Source of the DNA: Planctomycetaceae bacterium
GTDB taxonomy: Bacteria > Planctomycetota > MHYJ01 > SBBU01
DNA: 7,652 nucleotides
Assembly (NCBI GenBank): GCA_005239585.1
Contig: SBBU01000086.1
Span: forward strand, 1 to 7,652
Reading direction: 5' to 3'
The position numbers and the translations under genes were made by a program. Below the pieces are notes generated by a model. That model searched no databases, was not told the DNA's origin, and saw nothing but the letters and a program-made list of their open reading frames with translations. This document shows positions 1 to 5,777 of the stretch, piece by piece; the stretch's first letter is position 1; each line of letters starts with the position of its first letter.

Positions 1-83
1 AGGAATTGTCTCGAGAATCACCTGATTTTTCAACTCCAACTTTTTCCCACACTTCTTTGAACAATCACTCGACTCCAAACGAG

Positions 84-112
84 TTGACGAACTCCATTTA
101 TACTGATAGCAT
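84..112 (+). promoter_or_regulatory. Putative sigma70-type promoter for the kinase-like/PEGA/FGE-like gene
   Basis: TTGACG (84-89) matches five of six bases of the -35 consensus. It is followed after exactly 17 bp by TAGCAT (107-112), a four-of-six match to the -10 consensus. The predicted transcript would begin near 119 and leave a leader of only about 20 nt before the ATG at 139. No clear Shine-Dalgarno sequence is visible in that leader, so initiation may be weak. A short inverted repeat, ACTCG (67-71) and CGAGT (80-84), abuts the -35 box. Positions 1-66 show no other recognisable feature. Confidence 0.45.
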
Positions 113-138
113 CTCTATTAAGCTCACTATTTCCGCAA

Positions 139-2745
139 ATGGACAGAAACTATTTCTATGAGATTGAGGAGTTGGGTGGAAGGCAGAAAATTATTCTCAA
201 GCAGTCCGCAAAAAAGATAGAAGTAAAGCATAACAATGTCCTAGAGCTTGATAGCGATAATTCAACTTTACTTCCAGCAAAATTTAGGACACTCCGTTCA
301 GTTATTGAAGAGGGAGGGATACTGCCGTTACGCCATGCTATAGAGATTACCTCCCAGATTTTGGATGTAATTGGTACATTGCATGAAAGCAGCATTGTTT
401 ACAAATATGTTACCCCTGATCATATCCTTGTCGAGAAAGAAACAATGGCAGATATTAATAGCCCTGTGGCATACAATGTCGTAATCCTTCCATACACCTT
501 TGATACACTATCAATACCTCAGGAACAATGTTTTTTTGTTGCACCGGAAGTGTTAAAGGGGGGCAGAATCGACACTAGAAGCGATATCTTTTCTGTAGGC
601 GCTACTCTCTATTATCTTCTTACAGGTCAGGAACAGATTGGGCTAGAGCTGCCAAGCGAACTTAATCCAGCAGTTTCATCTCTATTGGACAGAACTGTTA
701 AAAAAGCCTTATCGATTGATAAGGAAAGACGATTTATCTCGACTTCACTTTTTAAGCATGAAGTTATCAAGGCGCGTACAGCTATTGATCTGGAGATGGG
801 TGATGTTAAGACTAGCACAAAGAAGGCTTCTGTAGACACAAAGACACAGTTAGTTAGATTTTTCGCCTTTGCCTTGGCTTTGGCGGTAGTTCTGATAACT
901 CTCTATTTGATTTATCCGAGGGTAACTGTAAAGCCACAGCACCAATCCCCTGCAGAAGTGATAGTAAATTTCTTAACTGAGCCTCCAAATGCTGAGATTT
1001 ACGTGGACGGGAAATTTTTTAGCTACTCGCCAGCTCGGTATGTATACAAAGGGGGAGCGCACGATATAAAAATTAAAATGAAATTTTTTCAGGAGAGATT
1101 TTTTATCCTTTCAAAAAAGGGCGAGGACATAACTCTTTCTGACATGACCAATGACACTAAGGAGCTTCTATCCACTGATCATTTTAGAGTTGTCCTACAA
1201 AGGCAAAAGGGTCTTCTTAGGATAAAGACTCCCGATGTTGATTATGTAACTGTTTTTTTTGGCACAAGCCTTGTGGGTCAAACTCCTCTCGAGAAAGAGC
1301 TGCCAGCTGGTGAATATCAGGTGGTACTTGAAAAAAAAGGTTATCACAAGAAGGTGCTCTCACTGCTTATAGAGGCGGGTTCAATCGTCGATAGAGAAGT
1401 TCCTTTAGTGCCAATAGAAAAACCAGATGTTCAACCAAAGCGTGCCTTGCTCCGAGTCGAAACAAACCCTGAAGGCGCTCAGGTATTTATAAACAATGAA
1501 CTTAAAGGTACTACTCCGTGTGATCTAGATATGCCGGTCGGCGACTATAAGTTAAGACTCGTGCTTAAGTACTTTCAGGTATGGGGGGAAAAACTTTCGC
1601 TTGAAGCAGGTAAGACGAAAATAAATTATGGGTTACAGAAGATGTCAGGATCGGTTAAAATAACCTCAGAGCCATTAGGTGCAGTAGTCTGTATAAATAA
1701 CCGTCAGGAGGGAATTACTCCTTTTGAGAAAATTATGGATGCAGGGATATATGATATAAAGCTAAATCTTGAGGGATATGAGGAAAGCATATCTAGCACA
1801 GAGCTAATTGATTCTAATCAAGTACAGCTTCATAAAAAACTTACAAGACTTCCTGTCACTAAGATTAGAGTTGAAACGCCGATAAAGTTAAATGTGTTGT
1901 TAGATGGCAAGATGATGGGCAAGTCACCACTGGAAACTGAGGTAGTACCGGGCAAGCACACCCTAGTTGTTGGAGGAGTTCCAATAGAGATTACGGTAGG
2001 CCCCTCAAAGACAGGAGATCCTCCATTGATTAGAAAATTGACCCTGGCTGATTTAGAAATGGGTGAGGTTGAAAAGGGTGATTTCATTTACGGGACAAGA
2101 AAAGATCTGCCAGGACTGGAACGTCAGACGAAAAAGAATCTTCCAACTTTTCATATGGATCTTTATGAGGTTACAAATAAAAAGTACAAGCTTTTCTTGG
2201 ATTATATAAAAACCACAGGTGACCATTCGATGTGCCATCCTGACGAGGCTAAATCTAAAGATCACACACCTCGGACATGGATTATTGACGAGCACATACC
2301 ACCCTATTGGAAGGCTGAGTTTAATGGCCCGGACTATCCTGTTGTCGGCGTAGATTTTTTTGATGCTTATGCATATGCAACTTGGGCTGGAAAGAGGCTT
2401 CCATCCGAAGAGGAGTGGGAAAAGGCAGCAAGGGGAACTGAGGCATATGAGTATCCGTGGGGTAACAAATGGAGAGGTAAATGGCTGAATCATGCTGAGC
2501 GAAGCGATCGTGATAATCAAGACCCGTACGACTATGTAGCACCTGTGGGGCAGTTTCAAGAAGGAAAGAGCCCTTACGGTATGTTTGACATGGCTGGAAA
2601 TGTCAGAGAGTGGTGTGTTAAGCACATTACAAGGGGAGGCTCATTTCTCGAAGGCAAAGAGTATGTTACTGCTTACATTCGTTCGAAGGAGAGTCCCACT
2701 AGCCGAACTATCAATCTGGGTTTTAGGTGTCTAACGAGCGATTAA
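139..2745 (+). CDS. Membrane-anchored pseudokinase with PEGA repeats and an FGE/sulfatase-like (SUMF1) domain
   Basis: This 868-residue protein has four regions. Residues ~50-210 resemble the C-lobe of a Ser/Thr kinase: the APE motif is at 135-137 and the subdomain IX-like DTRSDIFSVG is at 145-154. The HRD motif is replaced by Tyr88-Lys89-Tyr90, no DFG is present (ILPYTFD at 116-122), and no glycine loop or VAIK lysine is recognisable, so phosphotransfer is unlikely. One hydrophobic helix follows (~240-260) without a signal peptide, which suggests a cytoplasmic N-terminus and an exported C-terminus. About five PEGA-type beta repeats begin near 274, 358, 436, 503 and 573; the third contains a literal NPEGA. 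Residues ~637-866 form an FGE-like fold (LPSEEEWEKAARG 754-766, YPWG 772-775, MAGNVREW 818-825, RGGSF 832-836, LGFR 860-863). The two FGE active-site cysteines align with Glu838 and Val843. An in-frame TGA at 85-87 and the lack of another good start support the ATG at 139. It probably acts as a sensor or scaffold linking the cytoplasm to the envelope. Domain calls are solid; function is inferred. Confidence 0.85.
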   Translation: MDRNYFYEIEELGGRQKIILKQSAKKIEVKHNNVLELDSDNSTLLPAKFRTLRSVIEEGGILPLRHAIEITSQILDVIGTLHESSIVYKYVTPDHILVEKETMADINSPVAYNVVILPYTFDTLSIPQEQCFFVAPEVLKGGRIDTRSDIFSVGATLYYLLTGQEQIGLELPSELNPAVSSLLDRTVKKALSIDKERRFISTSLFKHEVIKARTAIDLEMGDVKTSTKKASVDTKTQLVRFFAFALALAVVLITLYLIYPRVTVKPQHQSPAEVIVNFLTEPPNAEIYVDGKFFSYSPARYVYKGGAHDIKIKMKFFQERFFILSKKGEDITLSDMTNDTKELLSTDHFRVVLQRQKGLLRIKTPDVDYVTVFFGTSLVGQTPLEKELPAGEYQVVLEKKGYHKKVLSLLIEAGSIVDREVPLVPIEKPDVQPKRALLRVETNPEGAQVFINNELKGTTPCDLDMPVGDYKLRLVLKYFQVWGEKLSLEAGKTKINYGLQKMSGSVKITSEPLGAVVCINNRQEGITPFEKIMDAGIYDIKLNLEGYEESISSTELIDSNQVQLHKKLTRLPVTKIRVETPIKLNVLLDGKMMGKSPLETEVVPGKHTLVVGGVPIEITVGPSKTGDPPLIRKLTLADLEMGEVEKGDFIYGTRKDLPGLERQTKKNLPTFHMDLYEVTNKKYKLFLDYIKTTGDHSMCHPDEAKSKDHTPRTWIIDEHIPPYWKAEFNGPDYPVVGVDFFDAYAYATWAGKRLPSEEEWEKAARGTEAYEYPWGNKWRGKWLNHAERSDRDNQDPYDYVAPVGQFQEGKSPYGMFDMAGNVREWCVKHITRGGSFLEGKEYVTAYIRSKESPTSRTINLGFRCLTSD

Positions 2746-2850
2746 CACGCGTTCGGTAATGTTGCATATTTTCCGAAACGACACCCAGAAAGCCTTTATG
2801 CGAGCAAATATTTGCGATTTCGGAATAAACGCAACATTACCGAATGCGTG
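2746..2850. repeat. 105-bp imperfect inverted repeat between convergent genes
   Basis: The arms at 2746-2778 and 2818-2850 are reverse complements at 29 of 33 positions, with mismatches at arm positions 6, 21, 23 and 25. They enclose a 39-nt centre. The centre contains its own perfect 12-bp palindrome, GCAAATATTTGC, at 2804-2815. The left arm begins on the base after the TAA of the PEGA/FGE-like gene, and the right arm ends 29 bp before the stop of the opposing comF gene. Transcripts from both sides would read a long hairpin, so it may serve as a bidirectional terminator or mRNA 3'-end stabiliser. Neither side of the stem is followed by a T run, which is atypical for an intrinsic terminator. 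It could instead be a small non-autonomous palindromic element, although no target-site duplication is evident. Confidence 0.8.
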
Positions 2851-2879
2851 CTAGATATCCTGTCGTCCAAAGAGTGGTG

Positions 2880-3611
2880 CTAATCTCTTGCTGCGACCGC
2901 AAGATAAACTTCTGACGCACCTGCTCTTTTAATGGCATCAGCGCACTCTGAGGCAGTTGCTCCTGTGGTTAGAACATCATCTATCAAAAGAATCACCTTC
3001 CCCCTAAATTTTGAAGCAGATTTTACAGTAAATGCCCCGATGGGGTTTCTCACGCGCTCTTCTAGAGCAAGCTCAACCTGAGGTTTTGTCTTTCTTGTCT
3101 TGATTAAACCCTTTGTTTCTATGGGAAGGCGCAATTCGTTAGCGACAATATGAGCTAGGACCTCTGCTTGGTTATATCTTCGTGAACTGAATATTGATCT
3201 TGCGCTTGGAACAGGCACAATCATGTCCCAATCTCTTGCAAACATTCGCAACTTCTCCGCAAGGTGAGCACCTAAAAATTTTGCAATATATTTTTTGCTT
3301 TTAAACTTGAGCGAAATGACAAGCTCTCTGACAAGTCCCTGATATTTCCCAAGTGCCACGCATCCTGCAAATGTCATTCTCTTACCAACACAGCTTTTGC
3401 ACCTTTTCGCCCTGTGACTTGGTGAGATCTCTGCGCCGCACTTGAGACACGCGTGATCTTTTACAAGCTCAAGCTTGTCAAGGCACGCTTTGCAGAGTAT
3501 GGAATCCTTAATTCTTCTTTTGCAAGCCTCACAATAGCTTGGGTATATGACCTCAAGCAGAGGGTTTGTTATGCTATGACTAATTTTTCCAAGCCATCGG
3601 ATCTTTGGCAT
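2880..3611 (-). CDS. comF: ComF family phosphoribosyltransferase-like protein
   Basis: This 243-residue protein has the full ComF architecture. Four CxxC pairs (Cys27/30, 40/43, 55/58, 71/74) form an N-terminal double zinc-ribbon. A type I phosphoribosyltransferase domain follows, with VPVPSARSI at 132-140, the ComF-typical RRYNQAEVLA at 144-153, and the PRPP-binding loop VILLIDDVLTTGAT at 206-219. ComF proteins are required for DNA uptake during natural transformation in several bacteria and are linked to recombination/replication functions. The biochemical reaction is not settled, and the gene also occurs in non-competent species. It is the last gene of the nrdR operon, and its start lies 43 bp inside the preceding gene, so translational coupling is likely. 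The ribosome site is weak (AAGAGAT just before ATG). The chosen ATG is the only Met before the first zinc cysteines and gives a normal family length. Confidence 0.9.
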   Translation of the reverse strand: MPKIRWLGKISHSITNPLLEVIYPSYCEACKRRIKDSILCKACLDKLELVKDHACLKCGAEISPSHRAKRCKSCVGKRMTFAGCVALGKYQGLVRELVISLKFKSKKYIAKFLGAHLAEKLRMFARDWDMIVPVPSARSIFSSRRYNQAEVLAHIVANELRLPIETKGLIKTRKTKPQVELALEERVRNPIGAFTVKSASKFRGKVILLIDDVLTTGATASECADAIKRAGASEVYLAVAARD

Positions 3612-4966
3612 ATCTCTTTTAATTCTTGGCGTTCATCTTGGGACAAAAGATCTCTATAGATCAAAAGGGCTGAATTTTCTACGATTGGTTGAAACTTTTT
3701 GGTTAATCCTAGTGAACCATGCAGGTCGCACTTTGAGTGAAAGCTTGGGGAATAGTTGAAGAACTGCGAGTTAAAGAGCCTGGCATCCATCTTTGAAAAG
3801 CGCTGGCATGTTTCAGGTGATATCTCGTCGCTCAGAATGATATCGCTCTCCTCTGATTTTATTGTAAAATAAACATAGAGCATAATGTTTCTTCCTGTGT
3901 TAAGTGCCTCTTCGTCTTCGTGTAATGCTTTCTGTAGCAGAAGGATGCAGAGTTCGTTAAGACCTACGCAGGAAACTGCTCCCCTGCTGCTTGATTTTAA
4001 GAGTACGTTGCGTTGCTTTATTGACTTTACTGCGAGTCTGGTAACCCGGGCAAGAGCAGTATACAAGTTACTCTTACTGTTGTAGTAAAGCCTAGGAAGG
4101 TTTATTGCCACATGTGAAGAGATCTCAGGTTCCTGGCCCTTGCGAAATGTGAAGAGGCCTCTTTTATCTAATGACAGTTCTACATCTTCAATTTCTAGTG
4201 TGCTCTCGTTCATAGACTCTCTGTACAAAGAGAGCGGTGTTTCTAATCCGCTAATGTTTATGTCTCCTTCCAAATGTCCGTTAGCGCAATCGGAACTCAG
4301 GATTTCCTGAAGCGAGTATTGACTAAGAAGTGAGTGGACGATCCACTCTTCGAGCTCTCTTTTTTCGCATGTTGCAACCTTCTCCTTTATGTCGTATTTA
4401 GGGATTCCTAGGAGCACTTGGTTTGAGACCTGAAGATTATAGCCCCTAAGGAGGAGTTCGTGATTAGCTAATTCCCTTACAAGCGTAGTTGATATTCTCC
4501 CTAGTCTAAGGCCGAGGATTTTATTTTCGACTGCGTCTGCAATTTCGTATGCGAGATCTTTATCAATTAGGGTTTCTCTTACAAGGGCAACAGCTATTCT
4601 GTTTTTATCCCACGGTGCAGCCTCGCCCTTGGCTAGGCTATCTATGATTACCACATCATCTGGAAAAAGGTTTTCGTTTTGAGTTGTAGAGCCGTAGATC
4701 CGTTTCTTGCCTTCGTAACGGCTATAACTTTCTGCTATTTTTTTATTACCAGTCTCATTCAATAATTTTACAACGATCTGTCTGATCTCGCTTGTTGAGA
4801 TGTCAGCTCGATTTTTTATCCACCGGCTGACCATCCCTGCCAATTCTCTGCAAAGCTCCTCGTTTTCCTCTCCGAGGATTTTGGCGGCCTTGTGAACAGA
4901 TTCTGATATCTTGTAAGTGCTAAAGGGTTCTGTTCTGCCGTTTGATTTCTTAATGCCTTTTAACAC
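3569..4966 (-). CDS. Double ATP-cone protein related to class III ribonucleotide reductase NrdD, active-site core missing
   Basis: Residues ~5-90 are an ATP-cone (KSNGRTEPFSTYKI at 7-20, then a helical bundle ending ESYSRYEGKKRIYG). Residues ~110-185 look like a second, more divergent cone. The remainder follows NrdD in order: LLGIPKYDIKEKV (185-197), SQYSLQEILSS...HLEGDINI (215-238), VAINLPRLYY (286-295), VGLNELCILLL (334-344), and SKMDARLF (391-398). In ordinary NrdD about 300 residues separate the GDIHIHDL-like and INLPR segments and contain the active-site region. Here only about 50 do. The sequence stops at 465 residues with no Zn-cysteine cluster and no glycyl-radical motif near the end. 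Reductase activity therefore seems impossible. The start is GTG, preceded at 7 nt by AAAGGAA, and it overlaps the nrdR 3' end by 17 bp. Position next to NrdR suggests a nucleotide-sensing or regulatory role, which is inference. No name is assigned because the closest characterised relatives are enzymes. Confidence 0.75.
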   Translation of the reverse strand: MLKGIKKSNGRTEPFSTYKISESVHKAAKILGEENEELCRELAGMVSRWIKNRADISTSEIRQIVVKLLNETGNKKIAESYSRYEGKKRIYGSTTQNENLFPDDVVIIDSLAKGEAAPWDKNRIAVALVRETLIDKDLAYEIADAVENKILGLRLGRISTTLVRELANHELLLRGYNLQVSNQVLLGIPKYDIKEKVATCEKRELEEWIVHSLLSQYSLQEILSSDCANGHLEGDINISGLETPLSLYRESMNESTLEIEDVELSLDKRGLFTFRKGQEPEISSHVAINLPRLYYNSKSNLYTALARVTRLAVKSIKQRNVLLKSSSRGAVSCVGLNELCILLLQKALHEDEEALNTGRNIMLYVYFTIKSEESDIILSDEISPETCQRFSKMDARLFNSQFFNYSPSFHSKCDLHGSLGLTKKFQPIVENSALLIYRDLLSQDERQELKEICQRSDGLEKLVIA

Positions 4967-5402
4967 TCTTTGCTTCCTTTATAAACTGGCTTACGTCTTT
5001 AAATTCTTTATAAACCGAAGCGAATCTTACATAGGCTACATTATCTATCCTTTTAAGTTCATCAAGCACATAGTCACCTATTTGTGTGCTATAGACTTCC
5101 TTTGAGAATTTTTCCCTGATTTTCTTATGAACTCTGGCTGCGGCCTTTTCGATGATTTGTTCTTTTACAGGTCTCTTGTTTAGTGCGAGAAGCAGACCCT
5201 CCCTGATTTTCTCAGGATCGAATGATTCTCTCCTCCCGTCTTTTTTTATGACATAAAGGGTTTTGTCTTCCATCCGTTCGTATGTTGTGAATCTCTTGCG
5301 GCAAAATCTGCACTCTCGTCTTCTCCTGATAAGTGTTTCATCTTTTGCACTGCGAGAGTCAATAACTTGTGTGTCGTCCTTGGAACACATTGGACACCGC
5401 AT
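4950..5402 (-). CDS. nrdR: Transcriptional repressor NrdR
   Basis: This 150-residue protein is a full-length NrdR. A zinc ribbon uses Cys3/Cys6 and Cys31/Cys34, with the family-typical VIDSR (13-17) and RRRREC (26-31) and the segment RFTTYER (37-43). An ATP-cone (~49-139) begins with VIKKDGRRESFDPEKI. NrdR binds ATP or dATP through the cone, changes oligomeric state, and represses ribonucleotide reductase operons at paired 16-bp NrdR boxes, so it matches dNTP supply to need. It is the first gene of a three-gene unit. A sigma70-like promoter, a leader stem-loop and a strong ribosome site (AGGTGGAG, 5 nt before the ATG) precede it. The next gene also carries ATP-cones, which makes a shared nucleotide-sensing role plausible. 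Family assignment is very secure; the targets are not in this window. Confidence 0.97.
   Translation of the reverse strand: MRCPMCSKDDTQVIDSRSAKDETLIRRRRECRFCRKRFTTYERMEDKTLYVIKKDGRRESFDPEKIREGLLLALNKRPVKEQIIEKAAARVHKKIREKFSKEVYSTQIGDYVLDELKRIDNVAYVRFASVYKEFKDVSQFIKEAKSVKRH
4974..4980 (-). promoter_or_regulatory. Ribosome binding site fixing the GTG start of the NrdD-like gene
   Basis: AAAGGAA on the minus strand lies 7 nt before the GTG at 4966-4964, inside the 3' end of nrdR. The site supports the GTG start and means ribosomes finishing nrdR (stop at 4952-4950) pass over the initiation region, consistent with coupled translation. Confidence 0.6.
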
Positions 5403-5407
5403 AATGA

Positions 5408-5415
5408 CTCCACCT
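5408..5415 (-). promoter_or_regulatory. Strong ribosome binding site of nrdR
   Basis: AGGTGGAG on the minus strand sits 5 nt before the nrdR ATG (5402-5400). It is the clearest Shine-Dalgarno sequence in the window and supports this ATG as the true start. Confidence 0.8.
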
Positions 5416-5427
5416 AAAAAGATAAAA

Positions 5428-5465
5428 CAAGGTCACGTTAAAAATCATGTAATTTTATGACCTTG
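5428..5465 (-). promoter_or_regulatory. Stem-loop in the nrdR 5' untranslated leader
   Basis: CAAGGTCA (transcribed from 5465-5458) and TGACCTTG (5435-5428) are perfect 8-bp complements 22 nt apart. After a 3-nt bulge the stem can continue with TAAAA/TTTTA, giving about 13 paired bases. Given the predicted promoter, it would occupy roughly +4 to +41 of the transcript and end 12 nt before the ribosome site. It could protect the mRNA 5' end, modulate translation, or act as a DNA operator at the transcription start. It has no T run, so it is not an ordinary terminator, and it does not match a riboswitch class that I recognise. Confidence 0.5.
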
Positions 5466-5474
5466 CTAAACCAA

Positions 5475-5502
5475 ACTATATTTAAGATTTGCTTTATGTC
5501 AA
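5475..5502 (-). promoter_or_regulatory. Predicted sigma70-type promoter of the nrdR operon
   Basis: On the minus strand a perfect -35 hexamer TTGACA (5502-5497) is followed after 16 bp by TATAGT (5480-5475), which matches the -10 consensus at five of six positions. The predicted start of transcription is near 5468. The strong match suggests basal housekeeping expression of nrdR, the NrdD-like gene and comF. Confidence 0.65.
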
Positions 5503-5602
5503 GTTTTTTCGGATCTCGAGTCCTTTCATTTGAGGCTGGCGGGTCACGTGATTTAAGAGTAGATACAGTCATTGGTTTACCCTACCCTTATGCGTAAGCT
5601 TG

Positions 5603-5631
5603 AAAAATTCCCGAACGTTCGGGAATTTTTT
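5603..5631. terminator. Bidirectional intrinsic terminator
   Basis: Positions 5603-5630 are a perfect 28-bp palindrome centred on AACGTT. Its GC-rich core CCCGA/TCGGG is flanked by A5 on one side and a six-T run (5626-5631) on the other. Either strand therefore yields a stem followed by a U tract. On the minus strand it would end transcripts from the glycoside hydrolase gene, about 150 bp past its stop, before they enter nrdR. On the plus strand there is no known gene for it to terminate. Confidence 0.8.
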
Positions 5632-5700
5632 CTCCCTGTATGTGGCACTACTTCTCCCTAGGCTAAATGCAAAACCCCGTACCTATCAGATTCGAGGAGC

Positions 5701-5712
5701 GTGATCGATCAC
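5701..5712. repeat. 12-bp perfect palindrome GTGATCGATCAC
   Basis: GTGATCGATCAC reads the same on both strands and contains two overlapping-strand GATC sites. It lies downstream of the glycoside hydrolase stop and before the terminator. It could be a dimeric regulator site, but its position past the gene end makes an operator role uncertain. Confidence 0.4.
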
Positions 5713-5777
5713 TAGTTGGCGGATAGCTTTACAGCAAGTAGCCTTTGTGCAATGAAAGAAACCAAGCTCGATTGTTT

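Larger units (their letters stand above)
5403..5777. other. 375-bp intergenic region between nrdR and the glycoside hydrolase gene
   Basis: This gene-free stretch holds the nrdR ribosome site, leader hairpin and promoter (5408-5502), an 8-bp palindrome TCACGTGA (5544-5551), a strong terminator-like palindrome (5603-5631) and a 12-bp palindrome (5701-5712). No protein-coding reading frame with a convincing start and composition is visible. The segment of roughly 100 bases before the terminator-like palindrome could be a small RNA on the plus strand, but no convincing promoter for one is visible. Confidence 0.6.

Noticed and set aside
2053..2625. A 190-codon open frame on the minus strand inside the FGE-like coding region
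   Set aside because: Its translation shows no family motifs, and the plus-strand frame encodes clear FGE motifs throughout.
2746..2850. CRISPR repeat unit or toxin-antitoxin RNA repeats
   Set aside because: Only one inverted copy is present, with no direct repeats, spacers or associated genes.
2741..2854. Integron attC-like recombination site
   Set aside because: The imperfect inverted repeat is reminiscent of attC, but the ends do not give the RYYYAAC and GTTRRRY core boxes, and no integrase or cassette array is present.
3569..4966. Functional anaerobic ribonucleotide reductase
   Set aside because: Far too short. The region expected to hold the catalytic cysteine is missing, and there is no glycyl-radical motif or zinc cysteine cluster, and no nrdG activase gene nearby.
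5359..5448. A 29-codon upstream frame on the minus strand starting in the nrdR leader loop and overlapping the nrdR start out of frame
   Set aside because: No ribosome site precedes its ATG, and the peptide has no attenuator-like codon run. A regulatory role cannot be supported.
5471..5486. NrdR box overlapping the nrdR -10 region
   Set aside because: Only the CTATAT part resembles the 16-bp palindromic consensus, and no second box at the usual spacing is visible. Kept only as a weak hint.
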